Source: Arthrobacter sp. OV608
GTDB taxonomy: Bacteria > Actinomycetota > Actinomycetes > Actinomycetales > Micrococcaceae
Length of the DNA: 64,000 bases
NCBI GenBank assembly: GCA_900110595.1
Contig: FOEZ01000007.1
Span: 62,001 to 126,000 of the forward strand
Direction of reading: 5' to 3'
Of the stretch, positions 34,561 through 43,803 are shown piece by piece. The position numbers and the translations under genes were made by a program. The notes beneath the pieces were generated by a model, which was not told the DNA's origin, ran no database searches, and saw only the letters and a list, made by a program, of their open reading frames with translations. Within the stretch, counting starts at the first letter, position 1. Every line of letters begins with the position of its first letter.

Positions 34561-34622
34561 GAGCCCTTGAACGAGCATCAGCCCCCATGGATGCCGCTCC
34601 GGAACCAGGGGCGGTTTCTTAG

Positions 34623-35306
34623 TCAGAGAGCTTTACGATGTGAAACCCGGCGCACCGTCTGGACACGTTCGACCAAGATCGGGACTCCACTTGCAACTCC
34701 GACGGTCAACAGAATCATTGTGACCGTGGCGCGGCTGTTCCTCACATCGATGTAGCTAACGGAGGGCACGGCGGGAGACAACTCGGTGGTGATGCGGGAG
34801 GTCCCGGGAATACCTTCCGCGCCCTGGGTCAATGACGCGAGCTCCGCGATTCTCGTAACCAAAAGGGCCAGCGACCGGGAAGCACCCTCTGATGAGTCTG
34901 AAACCACCTCCACTGTGATGACTGGACGGCTGAAGCTCAGCTGCCATTGCCCGCCTGAACTCGGTATGTAGACGGCATGGGTGTTTTTGGCACCAGTTCC
35001 ATATAGCGGGGCGGACGTAGTCCTCGGCGCGGTGCTCGGATATTCCGCGTTGACCTTATGTTCAACCATTGCTGCGAACGACAGGGTTTGTGTTGGATCT
35101 GCCTGAAGGAGATTCCCTCCAACCAACGCCTGTGGAGGCAGGAAGAGAACGTCTGCCCGACTGTAATACACGCCTTCCACGTGCTCAGTGGCGAACGTCA
35201 TCGGCAGCATCATGGCGACGATAAGCAATGCGAGCCGACGCCTGCGGACTACGGTCCTTGCATTGGCTCGTGTACGCCGTAAAAACTGGATCCAGATGCC
35301 CATCAT
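34623..35306 (-). CDS. Wzz-like chain-length/co-polymerase protein (short form)
   Basis: 227 residues with one hydrophobic span near each end (about 27-42 and 190-212) and an extracytoplasmic middle, the layout of polysaccharide co-polymerases. The N-terminus is Arg-rich before the first span (RRTRANARTVVRRRR). Sequence similarity to canonical Wzz is weak, so the call rests mainly on topology and position. The gene overlaps Wzy by 4 bases (35303-35306). It has no tyrosine-kinase domain. Confidence 0.6.
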   Translation of the reverse strand: MMGIWIQFLRRTRANARTVVRRRRLALLIVAMMLPMTFATEHVEGVYYSRADVLFLPPQALVGGNLLQADPTQTLSFAAMVEHKVNAEYPSTAPRTTSAPLYGTGAKNTHAVYIPSSGGQWQLSFSRPVITVEVVSDSSEGASRSLALLVTRIAELASLTQGAEGIPGTSRITTELSPAVPSVSYIDVRNSRATVTMILLTVGVASGVPILVERVQTVRRVSHRKAL

Positions 35307-36631
35307 CGTCCCCCCGGAGCCAGACTAAACACGTTGCTTATGTTGCAGTAGGCGCCGCACAACCCCATCATCATGAAGAGCGTGCCGGCAGCTTGGGTAA
35401 AAGCGAAGGCGTCGAAGAATCCAAGAATCATTCCCCCGGCGAGCATCGACGCAAACAGGGCCGGACCCAAACCCCTCATGGGTTGGGCGTCCCACAGTTT
35501 TCGGTGGCGCAACGGTAGGACCATGGCCGTGAAGATGAGGCCCAACAGAGTAACGAGGCCTATTGCTCCGATCTCTATGGCGCTCAAGAGATACTGGTTA
35601 TCAACAATTCTGTAGGCGGGGAGAAAGGTGCCAAACCCGCGTCCAAATAGCGGGCTGATTCCTAGAAATGATAACGCTGTGTCATAGCTGTCTGTCCTGG
35701 ACGTGACGCTCGCATCCCCCTCCGTGAACATTGCAAGAATGGTGCTGGCCATCCCCGGCACTGCCACATACATTGCAAAGGACCCGATGCCTGCGGCGAC
35801 GATAAGGACCTTTCGTGTTGTCCGGGGCCAGGTGGGCATGAGCACCAGGAAGACCGCCACTGAAGCCAGCAGCGCGGACCTTGTCACAGACAGGGCGGAA
35901 GCCATCGCCAGAAGCAGCACTGGAGTCCAGCGTCGGAAAGCTGACCTGTGCTTGTCATGAACGGCGAGGGCCAGCGATAACGGCAGGAGCATGGTCAGGA
36001 CCACGGAGTATTCCAGCGGATGCACGGCAGTGGACACTGGACGAATGAAGCCATTCCGGGCACCGACTCCCGCGTCCGCCGATGCGGTCAGCCCCGGAAT
36101 CTCGATGACGTCAACAAAGCTGAGGCCCGTAAAGAACTGGACGAGACCCAGGCCCGCGTACAGCGCGCCGAGCAAGCAAAGACGGCGTACAAGAAGGAGC
36201 AGGCGCGCTTCCGTGTCGATCCCGTCACTGGCCACGAGCAGTATTCCTACAAGAGCGGCGACGCGTATCAGCCCAAGATCTGCGACGCTCTGGTCAGCGA
36301 CGGTGAGCGGGGACAACGCCGCAAACACGTAGCTGGCCATACAGGCGGCAAAAAAGATAAAGGCGATGACCCGGATCCATTGAACCGTCCTGCCGGCGTG
36401 CGCGCCGGCCGTGTTGATTTGATGCCAGCACCACCACAGCAGTGCCGCCATGGCCAGGACTGAGGCCAGTGCGCCGGCACCGCCCAGTGGTGCGATGCGG
36501 CGGTCTGACGGTACGACGTACAGCAGGACGGCATAAGCGGTAAGGACTGTGGTGGCGTCCGGCCTCACCTGCCCCAGTTCTCTGCGGAAGTTGGAGGGGG
36601 GCCACCTAAGGGCCTCAACGCTGCTCGTCAT
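35303..36631 (-). CDS. O-antigen ligase/polymerase family membrane protein (Wzy-like)
   Basis: 442 residues, about 12 hydrophobic spans, with a large loop between spans in the second half that contains RTDSYDTALSFLGISPLFGRGFGTFLP, described here as the typical Wzy_C/O-antigen-ligase loop with its RxxxY and GxGxG-like features. It should polymerise repeat units outside the membrane. It overlaps both neighbours by 4 bases, between two Wzz-like genes. Confidence 0.85.
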   Translation of the reverse strand: MTSSVEALRWPPSNFRRELGQVRPDATTVLTAYAVLLYVVPSDRRIAPLGGAGALASVLAMAALLWWCWHQINTAGAHAGRTVQWIRVIAFIFFAACMASYVFAALSPLTVADQSVADLGLIRVAALVGILLVASDGIDTEARLLLLVRRLCLLGALYAGLGLVQFFTGLSFVDVIEIPGLTASADAGVGARNGFIRPVSTAVHPLEYSVVLTMLLPLSLALAVHDKHRSAFRRWTPVLLLAMASALSVTRSALLASVAVFLVLMPTWPRTTRKVLIVAAGIGSFAMYVAVPGMASTILAMFTEGDASVTSRTDSYDTALSFLGISPLFGRGFGTFLPAYRIVDNQYLLSAIEIGAIGLVTLLGLIFTAMVLPLRHRKLWDAQPMRGLGPALFASMLAGGMILGFFDAFAFTQAAGTLFMMMGLCGAYCNISNVFSLAPGGR

Positions 36632-37425
36632 GTCAGGTTTTTCGCTTTTAGGGTGGGAAGTATCAATTCCTGTTCATTGCCTTGCAGTTCAACAGCATCG
36701 CCAACACGCCCGCCCGAAGTTGTCCGGGGTATCCGGGAGGAGGGCTCCAGAGCATCCTTCCGCCGCATTAGTTTCACCGGTAGGGACAGGTGTTCCGCCG
36801 CCGGGCCGGCCCGGCGGCCTCTCCGGTCTTTCCCGGCCGTCATGACCCGATCCAGTACTGCCGTGGCCAGCACGGTGAGGCCCAAACAGAGCGCGAGTAC
36901 CGCCAACAGTGTGCGCAACTGATCTTTGATCATGAGCTCCGGTGCTTCGTCCTGGACAACCGTCATGACTTCAACCCGCGAAAAAGTGGGAATCCTCAGC
37001 TGGTCCTGCATCACCGAGAGGTTCTCTGGCACTGTCCGCACCACATCCTCCAGCAGTTGCATGGCATGTCCCCTGGAATCCCCAGTTGCAGTAATGAGCA
37101 TGATGGGGCCGGGGGTAGTAGGGTCTCGCTCGACTGTGAAGCCTGCGTTGCCCCGACCCTCGATCAGCGGCTCTGCCACTTCCGGCGAATTCAGCCGGAC
37201 CGTCAGCACGGTCAGGACTTGGTCCAGGCCGCCCATGTACAAGTATGGGTTTCCATTCTCCCCAACCAGTGAGGAGGGTGGAATAAGGACTGCGGTTGAA
37301 GTGGCCTGATACGAAGGAGGAACGACGGTCCAGGTAAGAAAGCAGGCTCCCGCCGACAGGAGTACCCCCGCAAGAACGAAATACCAGCGCCTAAGCAGAC
37401 CGAGTCCGAGGTTATGCAGGAACAT
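36628..37425 (-). CDS. Wzz-like chain-length determinant (CpsC-type)
   Basis: 265 residues. A first membrane span (about 14-36) is followed by an outer domain and a second span near 165-190, then a basic cytoplasmic tail of ~75 residues. The segment PSYQATSTAVLIPP matches the beta-hairpin after the first span of Wzz/CpsC proteins. No BY-kinase domain follows, and none is encoded elsewhere in the window. It is translated in a coupled chain, overlapping wzy by 4 bases and the upstream transferase by 14. Confidence 0.75.
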   Translation of the reverse strand: MFLHNLGLGLLRRWYFVLAGVLLSAGACFLTWTVVPPSYQATSTAVLIPPSSLVGENGNPYLYMGGLDQVLTVLTVRLNSPEVAEPLIEGRGNAGFTVERDPTTPGPIMLITATGDSRGHAMQLLEDVVRTVPENLSVMQDQLRIPTFSRVEVMTVVQDEAPELMIKDQLRTLLAVLALCLGLTVLATAVLDRVMTAGKDRRGRRAGPAAEHLSLPVKLMRRKDALEPSSRIPRTTSGGRVGDAVELQGNEQELILPTLKAKNLT

Positions 37426-38374
37426 CGTCTACACCCCCTCCGCCCGACGTGCGGGACAGTTTGCGTTGTAATTCAGTAGCGACTTCATCAGGCACCTGGT
37501 TCCTCCTAAGGGAGTGGGAGGCCCACTCTGCCTTCAAACGGTCCAATCCGTCCCGCCCCAGCACGGCAAGGGTGGCGCGCCTGGCTACCGAACGGCCAAG
37601 ATCCCTGATTGAGCGCTGAGGTGCCTGAATCAGCAAGTCCTTTAGAAGATCGCCCGCTGCGACATCTCCCACCCCGTCCAGCAGGGCACCGAAGTTTGGC
37701 CTATGGGACATGGGTGAAGTCCGGCGTCCCCTGACTCGATTGCTGACATTGGATCCGTGAATAACCTGCAGCCACGCCGGTTCTCCGCCTACCTGGATGA
37801 CCTTCATTGTTTTACCGAGCAGATTGTGCCAAGTGGACCAGCACGTTTGAGCCGAATTCCAATCCTCCTGAACGGAACAAAACGCGTTGGAGCGGTCCGT
37901 TCTCGAGTACAGCCTGTCGCCGGAGCGGATCAGGCCGCGAACCAGGTAGACAGCTGCCCTGTCCGACTCAACCGGAACGCTCTGGAGGCGCTCGACGAAG
38001 TTCGCAGACAACGCATCGTCATTGTCGAGGTTGGTAGTAATGACATTCCTGTGCCTGGCTCCGCTGACCAGCTTCAGGTCATTAAGGAGGTCATCCCTGC
38101 TGACCTGAGCACGGTAAATGGGATTGAAAACGTGGGTTTGGCTGAGTTGCCCGACCTTATCCTTGAGCCATGCCGGACTTTGCGGATCAAAATAGATTAT
38201 CCAGTGAAATGTCTTCACGGTCTGGTTTTCCACTGATGGGAGGCAGTACTGCTCGAAAAGTTCAACTCGGGAATGAAGCCACCCCTCTCTGCCCCGAACG
38301 AAACTCTCTGCTCCTGGTGAAGGCAGGTTGAACCGGGTCAACAGGATGTGGTCAAAGTTGCCGTGCATCGTCAA
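37412..38374 (-). CDS. Putative rhamnosyltransferase-type glycosyltransferase
   Basis: 320 residues. The N-terminal region (HILLTRFNLPSP, then QTVKTFHWIIYFDPQSP) and the DNDDALSANFVERLQ motif resemble the putative rhamnosyltransferase family (PF11316), in which the Asp-rich motif binds nucleotide-sugar and metal. The gene overlaps the Wzz-like gene by 14 bases and starts 24 bases after wzx ends. The sugar specificity is not proven. Confidence 0.75.
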   Translation of the reverse strand: MTMHGNFDHILLTRFNLPSPGAESFVRGREGWLHSRVELFEQYCLPSVENQTVKTFHWIIYFDPQSPAWLKDKVGQLSQTHVFNPIYRAQVSRDDLLNDLKLVSGARHRNVITTNLDNDDALSANFVERLQSVPVESDRAAVYLVRGLIRSGDRLYSRTDRSNAFCSVQEDWNSAQTCWSTWHNLLGKTMKVIQVGGEPAWLQVIHGSNVSNRVRGRRTSPMSHRPNFGALLDGVGDVAAGDLLKDLLIQAPQRSIRDLGRSVARRATLAVLGRDGLDRLKAEWASHSLRRNQVPDEVATELQRKLSRTSGGGGVDDVPA

Positions 38375-38398
38375 TCCTCTCGGCAGTCACGGGATTCC

Positions 38399-39853
38399 TC
38401 ACGCCGAGACTTCCTCGGGCGTCGTGCGTCCGACATTCCGGATCAGCCTGAAGTGCCTTGCTTGGCCCGCCAGCAAGGTGAGAGTCACAAGGACCGTCAC
38501 GGTCCCGCTGGCAATCAGCGCATGGAAACTGTCTGGGATAAAGCTTGCGGCTGCCCATGCGAATAGTCCGTTGGTGGCTGATACGGCGAAGGCCGGCAGC
38601 AACGTCCGCATCAGTACCGAAACCTTTACTCCATTTCCGTGCAGCTGCCAGAGGTAGAGGGGAAGGACGACGAATCCGGCTATCACTGTTTGGGTCGCCG
38701 CCACGCCAGCCAGCCCGAACCACGTCGATGCGGTGACCAACATCGGAATCAACACCATCAGACTCTTCAGTTGGATCATCAGAACGGTCCCGGATTTCCC
38801 GAGAACCACTAAGAAGTCGTAGGCGAGATCACAGAACACTTTGCAGATGAGGGCCAGGGCAAGCCAAGACAGCACTGCTGCAGCCGGCAGCCATTCCTGC
38901 CCGTAAATGAAAGCCACTAAAGGGGCTGCGCTGCCTGCAAGGAACGAGACGGCAGGAAACGAAGCACTTGCCACTAAAGTCCAGATGGACAACAGAACCG
39001 CGTTCATTTCGGTCCTGTTGTGCTGCAAGGCAGAGAAGGATGCAGGTGCTACGCGCCGCAGCGGTTGGGCCAGGATACTGACGGGCCAGCTGGAGAGGTT
39101 GAACGCAACGGCGTAGAAGCCCAATACGGAGGCGCCGAGAACAGCACCAACGGTTAGTTGGTCGGCGTAGGCAACGGCAAAGAAGATGATGCTTGTCCCC
39201 GCCAACGGCAGGCCGAAACGAAGCAGGGGGCCAATCAGTGCGCGGTCGAGGCCGAACCGGTACGGGAGTGGCGAAGCCTTGAGGAACATCGCCCCTGAAA
39301 TGAGGCTCCCCGCGACCCGCCCCACGGCCAAAGCCATGGCGCCCATGCCTGCAAGCGTCAAGGCGAGTGAAAGAACGGCGCCCACCCAGACGTTGGCCTG
39401 ATCGATACCCAGCCTCTTCTTTTCCTGAAACTCCCGCTGTAACAAGGCAGCCGGTGAGGCTACGATCCCATTGATAAAGACGCTGATTATCAGCACCCGA
39501 ATCACATCGGTGGCATCGGGGTCCCCGACAGCGGTAGTGAAGACCGGTGCGGCAACAATTGCCGCGATGCAGAAAAGGGCACTGCTGGCAACGGATATGG
39601 TGTTAACCGTCGGAACGATCCGTGCGGGGTCATCGGGCCACCGCACGATTGCCAGCGATACCCCCAGTTCGTTGAAACTGAGGACCGCCATCAGCGCGAC
39701 CAGTGCCACCGCAAACGTGCCGAAGGATTCAGGCCCCAGGACACGGGCCAGCGCGATGCCGATGCCCAGCGTTCCCAACCGGGACAACACGGTGTTCAGC
39801 ACGCTCCAGGCGAAGGCGCTGGAAGCCCCGGGGCGGATGGCGGTACCTGTCAC
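38399..39853 (-). CDS. Oligosaccharide flippase (Wzx-like)
   Basis: 484 residues, about 12-14 hydrophobic spans, beginning with ASSAFAWSVLNTVLSRLGT and GIALARVLGPESFG, the characteristic N-terminus of MOP-family polysaccharide exporters. It would flip the lipid-linked repeat unit to the outer face for Wzy. It overlaps the DegT aminotransferase gene by 4 bases. Confidence 0.9.
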   Translation of the reverse strand: MTGTAIRPGASSAFAWSVLNTVLSRLGTLGIGIALARVLGPESFGTFAVALVALMAVLSFNELGVSLAIVRWPDDPARIVPTVNTISVASSALFCIAAIVAAPVFTTAVGDPDATDVIRVLIISVFINGIVASPAALLQREFQEKKRLGIDQANVWVGAVLSLALTLAGMGAMALAVGRVAGSLISGAMFLKASPLPYRFGLDRALIGPLLRFGLPLAGTSIIFFAVAYADQLTVGAVLGASVLGFYAVAFNLSSWPVSILAQPLRRVAPASFSALQHNRTEMNAVLLSIWTLVASASFPAVSFLAGSAAPLVAFIYGQEWLPAAAVLSWLALALICKVFCDLAYDFLVVLGKSGTVLMIQLKSLMVLIPMLVTASTWFGLAGVAATQTVIAGFVVLPLYLWQLHGNGVKVSVLMRTLLPAFAVSATNGLFAWAAASFIPDSFHALIASGTVTVLVTLTLLAGQARHFRLIRNVGRTTPEEVSA

Positions 39854-40992
39854 AATGCCTCCATCGCCGGACGTAACTCCTCAACTACCCGCTCCTGCTG
39901 CTCTGCACTGATATGCGGGTAGAGCGGCAGCGACAGAATCTGTCCCGCAGCTTCTTCGGCTACCGGGAAAGACCTCTGCGGAAAACCCGATTCGGCGTAG
40001 GCGCCGCTCAAGTGCACCGGCACCGGATAATGGACTCCAGCCTGGATCCCCGCGGCTTGAAGGGCTGCCAGGACGGCGTCACGGTCAGGAACCCGCACCA
40101 CATACAGGTGCCACACATCCACATTCCCGGGTGCCTCACAGGGGACAACAACACCGGGAACATCGGCAAGCAGTTCCGTGTATCGTTCAGCGGCCGCCCG
40201 CCGCAGGAGATTCCAGGACTCCAGGCGGGCCAGCTTCGCTTTAAGCACCACCGCCTGGACGGTGTCGAGCCGCGAGTTCATGCCAACAGCATCATGGCGG
40301 TACTTTTCCGAGCTGCCGTGCGCGCCCAGCATCCGAACCCGGGCGGCAACGGAAGAATCGTCTGTCAGGACCGCACCGGCGTCACCGGCCGCCCCAAGGT
40401 TCTTCCCCGGGTAGAAACTCGTGCCCGCAGCCAGGCCAAATGTCCCGGCAGCCTTTCCATACCGCGTCGCTCCCTGGGACTGGGCGGCGTCTTCGACAAT
40501 CACGGCCCCGCAAGCCTCGGCGATCGGAACCAACTGCTCAACAAATGCCGTCTGCCCAAAGAGGTGGACTGGAACAATGGCCTGCGTCCGGGAGGTGACG
40601 GCAGCCGCGACAGCAGACGGAGAAATCAGCAAATACTCCGGGTCCACGTCCACAGGAACGGGTACCGCCCCGATCCGGCTGACGGCCTCCGCGGTAGCGA
40701 TAAAGGTATTGGCCGGAAGAATGACCTCCCCGCCAGGGGTTACGCCTCCGGCCCGCAGGGCCAACTCCAAAGCGTCGGTCCCGTTGGCAACGCCCACGCA
40801 GTGCCGTGCCCCAAGAAAGGACGCATACGCCTCCTCGAACTGCCCGACGGCGGGACCCCCTATGAAGGACGCCCCCTTCAATACGTCTGCCAGTTCCGCC
40901 ATGACCTCTTCATGGACTTCCGCCTGCTGCGCGGCAAGATCCACCAGCAGCACAGGCCCAACAGCGAACCGGACATCAACTTCGGCACTCAC
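39850..40992 (-). CDS. DegT/DnrJ/EryC1 sugar aminotransferase 1
   Basis: 380-residue PLP-dependent aminotransferase. The Schiff-base lysine is in SFYPGKNLGAAGDAG, the pattern seen in nucleotide-sugar 3-aminotransferases such as FdtB/QdtB, so it probably acts on a 3-keto sugar. ANGTDALELAL and the EDAAQSQGA motif are also present. It overlaps its neighbours by 4 bases on each side. It probably works with the Gfo/Idh/MocA dehydrogenase of the same operon. Confidence 0.88.
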   Translation of the reverse strand: MSAEVDVRFAVGPVLLVDLAAQQAEVHEEVMAELADVLKGASFIGGPAVGQFEEAYASFLGARHCVGVANGTDALELALRAGGVTPGGEVILPANTFIATAEAVSRIGAVPVPVDVDPEYLLISPSAVAAAVTSRTQAIVPVHLFGQTAFVEQLVPIAEACGAVIVEDAAQSQGATRYGKAAGTFGLAAGTSFYPGKNLGAAGDAGAVLTDDSSVAARVRMLGAHGSSEKYRHDAVGMNSRLDTVQAVVLKAKLARLESWNLLRRAAAERYTELLADVPGVVVPCEAPGNVDVWHLYVVRVPDRDAVLAALQAAGIQAGVHYPVPVHLSGAYAESGFPQRSFPVAEEAAGQILSLPLYPHISAEQQERVVEELRPAMEAL

Positions 40993-41648
40993 CGGACACC
41001 CCCAAAACTAAAACTTTCCCGATCAATCTCGTGCGCCGGCACACCCACCCAGGTCTCGCCGTCGGGCACGTTGCTGAGCACCGCGGCACCCATGCCTACG
41101 GTGGCGTAGGCACCCACCGAGGTCCGCTCGCGGACGCTCGCATTCATGCCGAGGTACGCTGCCCGGCCGATCCGGACTCCGCCGCCCAACGACACTCCCG
41201 CAGCAAACGTGGCAAAGTCAGCCACGTCGTCGTCGTGCGTGAAGGTCACGGACGGCATGGCCACCACGTGGGACCCGAGGGTGACTGCCGCGGTCATGGT
41301 CACGTTGCGCAGCAGGATGCTGCCCCGACCGATCCGGCACCCCTCGGGGTACTGCACGGTGGGGTCCACCGCAGTGGCATACCGGGCCTCGTTCAGCCCC
41401 ATCGCGGTGAGCCGCTCCACCACGGCCTCCCGTGACTTCCCCGAGCCAATGCACACCAGGATCAACGCGTGGGTGTACCTTCCGGCGTCGTCAATCGTCC
41501 CCAGCACTGGGGCGCCGTCCACCGTTACGCCAGCCATTTCCTTGTCGTCATCCAGCAGGCCCACCACGTCGTACTGCCCGCTGGCCCGCACCATCGCCAG
41601 GACTTCACGGGCCAGTCCGCTGGCGGCAATCAGGATCAGCTCGCTCAT
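40989..41648 (-). CDS. NeuD/PglD-family sugar O/N-acetyltransferase
   Basis: 219 residues. The N-terminal Rossmann-like region (LILIAASGLAREVLAM) and the C-terminal left-handed beta-helix of hexapeptide repeats (GRGSILLRNVTMTAAVTLG and following) are typical of NeuD/PglD acyltransferases. The family probably acetylates an amino sugar. The frame is open to 41915 but that extension is a shadow of the neighbouring gene; the ATG at 41648 overlaps the aminotransferase stop by 4 bases. A beta-helix trimer is expected. Confidence 0.88.
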   Translation of the reverse strand: MSELILIAASGLAREVLAMVRASGQYDVVGLLDDDKEMAGVTVDGAPVLGTIDDAGRYTHALILVCIGSGKSREAVVERLTAMGLNEARYATAVDPTVQYPEGCRIGRGSILLRNVTMTAAVTLGSHVVAMPSVTFTHDDDVADFATFAAGVSLGGGVRIGRAAYLGMNASVRERTSVGAYATVGMGAAVLSNVPDGETWVGVPAHEIDRESFSFGGVR

Positions 41649-42811
41649 GTGGCCACGCCTGTGGCGGCGCCGCGGATGGTGCTGATGATCCTGCTTAGGC
41701 TTTCGTCGTCGAGTTCGTGGAAGACCGGGAGGATCAGGGTCCTGTCGTTGAGCCGTTCCGTGTGCTCCAGCAAGGAATTGCCGGTGTCCCGCCAGCGGTA
41801 CGCCGGTTGCCGGTGCGCCGCCATGATGCCCCTCCGGGCAGAGATGCCGGCCTCCGCCAGACGGGCCAGCAGGCCTTCGCGGGTAGTGGCGAAGCCGGGC
41901 AAAACCTCCACCCACAGGGACTGGAAGTTGCTGGTCCCATACGGCGGGTCGGACACCAGCCGCAGCCCACGCAGCCCGGCGAGTCCGGCAACATACCGCG
42001 CCGCGATATCACGGCGGCGCTGCACCACCTCAGGCAGCCGCCCCAACTGCACAATGCCGACGGCGGCCTGCAGGTCCGTCATCCGGTAGTTGAACCCCAC
42101 CTCCAGGTAGACCTCCGGCGGGGCGAGCACCGATCCATGCCGGTCCGCGGCGGACACACTCATCGAGTGCTCGCGGAGCGCACGCGCCCGGGCGGCCCAG
42201 TCGGCGCGGTTGGTGGTCAGCATTCCGCCTTCGCCGGTGGTGAGGATCTTGCGCGGATGGAAGGACCACACCGCTACGTCCGCCCTGGCGCCTACCGGCC
42301 GGCCCTTGTAGGTGGATCCAACGGCGCAGGCAGCGTCTTCGATAACGGTGATTTCATGCCGGTCGCACAGTTTGCGGATCGGATCCATGTCCAGCGGCAC
42401 ACCGCCCTGGTCCACCACGATCACCGCCCGGGTATCAAGGGTCAGGGCCGCGTGGATGGTCTCCGCAGTCACGTTCCCGGTGGCGGGATCCACATCGCAG
42501 AACACGGGGCGGGCCCCCACATAGGTGACCGCGTTCGCCGTCGCGATAAAGGACAGCGACGGTACCACCACGTCGTCGCCCGGGCCGATGCCCGCCACCA
42601 CCAGCGCCAGGTGCAGGGCTGTAGTGCAGTTGGAGGTGGCGACGGCGTGCCGCACCCCCTGCGCGGCGGCGAACGCTGTTTCGAATTCCTTAACCTTCGG
42701 CCCCTGGGCCACCCAGCCCGAGGCAACCACTTCCGCCAGGGCCTGGGCTTCTTCTTCCCCAAGCCAGGGCTTCATGACGTTGATCCGGGCAAGGACGGCT
42801 TCCGTGCTCAT
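41645..42811 (-). CDS. DegT/DnrJ/EryC1 sugar aminotransferase 2
   Basis: 388 residues. The PLP lysine is in SFHPRKILTTGEGGM, the PglE/WecE-like pattern. VVPSLSFIATANAVTYVGA and IEDAACAVGSTYKG are also conserved. It is followed without gap by the NeuD-like acetyltransferase, a pairing typical of acetamido-sugar synthesis (aminotransferase then N-acetyltransferase). The frame extends to 42862, but MSTEAVLARIN at 42811 is the natural start and overlaps the epimerase stop by 4 bases. Confidence 0.88.
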   Translation of the reverse strand: MSTEAVLARINVMKPWLGEEEAQALAEVVASGWVAQGPKVKEFETAFAAAQGVRHAVATSNCTTALHLALVVAGIGPGDDVVVPSLSFIATANAVTYVGARPVFCDVDPATGNVTAETIHAALTLDTRAVIVVDQGGVPLDMDPIRKLCDRHEITVIEDAACAVGSTYKGRPVGARADVAVWSFHPRKILTTGEGGMLTTNRADWAARARALREHSMSVSAADRHGSVLAPPEVYLEVGFNYRMTDLQAAVGIVQLGRLPEVVQRRRDIAARYVAGLAGLRGLRLVSDPPYGTSNFQSLWVEVLPGFATTREGLLARLAEAGISARRGIMAAHRQPAYRWRDTGNSLLEHTERLNDRTLILPVFHELDDESLSRIISTIRGAATGVAT

Positions 42812-43803
42812 TTGGCACCGACTTTCCGTGTCGCCGCGATCTCGTCCCGGAGCGGCTTCCACCAGGTGACGAGCTCCCGCAGTCCTTCGTCGAGGTCCAC
42901 TTCGGCCTTGAACCCCAGGTCGCGGGCAGCCGCCGAGGTTTCCGCCAGGCGCCGGACCACCCCATTGACCTGCCGCGCCTGCCCGTGTTCAACCGCCAGG
43001 TCGGAGCCCATGACGCGCAGCAGCGCCTCCGCCATCTCCAGCAGGCTCGTCTCGGTTCCGCTGGCGATGTTGTAGATTCCCTCCCGGACACCGCTGGCGG
43101 CCGCAAGGACATTCGCCCGCGCCACATCGGCCGTATAAACGAAGTCCATCGTCTGCTGCCCGTCCCCAAAGACCAGCGGCGGCCGGCCGTCCATGATCCG
43201 CTCCATCCAGCGCACCAGGACTTCGGTATAGAGCCCGTGGACATCCATCCGCGGGCCATAGACGTTGAAGTAGCGGAGCATCACAAAATCCAGCCCGGTC
43301 ATCGCGTGGAAACTGCGGGCCATCCCCTCGTTGAAGGATTTGGCGGCCCCATAGAACGTGTCGTTATTGGCGTGGTGGTGGCTCTCGCGGGTGGGGAATT
43401 CCTCCGCCATCCCATACACCGAGGCACTCGATGCAGCCACGAGCTTGTCCACCTTGTGCTCGGCCGCAGCTTCGAGGATGTTGAAGGTCCCATCCACCAT
43501 GACCTCCAGCGCCAGCCGCGGTTCCTCCGCGCACTGCGTGATCCGGATGGCCGCCTGGTGGAACACCAGGTCCTTGCCCCTGGTCAGGTCATGGACCAGG
43601 TCGCGGTCCCCGATGTCCCCGTGCACCAGCTCCGCCTGCCCGCTGGCCAGGGCTCCGGCCAGGTTGTCGAGGCGCCCGCGGACCAGGTTGTCCAGGACCT
43701 CCACACGGCTTACACCCGCTTCGAGCAGCGCATCCACAAGCGTGGAACCGATGGTTCCCGCTCCGCCGGTCACCAGGACGGTGGCCCCTTCAAGCCGGCT
43801 CAC
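42808..43803 (-). CDS. NAD-dependent nucleotide-sugar epimerase/dehydratase
   Basis: 331-residue extended SDR. The Rossmann motif GGAGTIG is near residues 13-19, and the catalytic YxxxK is present in YGAAK, with RYFNVYGPRMD after it. It probably epimerises a UDP- or dTDP-sugar for the repeat unit. It overlaps the aminotransferase downstream and the Gfo/Idh/MocA gene upstream by 4 bases each. Confidence 0.9.
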   Translation of the reverse strand: MSRLEGATVLVTGGAGTIGSTLVDALLEAGVSRVEVLDNLVRGRLDNLAGALASGQAELVHGDIGDRDLVHDLTRGKDLVFHQAAIRITQCAEEPRLALEVMVDGTFNILEAAAEHKVDKLVAASSASVYGMAEEFPTRESHHHANNDTFYGAAKSFNEGMARSFHAMTGLDFVMLRYFNVYGPRMDVHGLYTEVLVRWMERIMDGRPPLVFGDGQQTMDFVYTADVARANVLAAASGVREGIYNIASGTETSLLEMAEALLRVMGSDLAVEHGQARQVNGVVRRLAETSAAARDLGFKAEVDLDEGLRELVTWWKPLRDEIAATRKVGAK

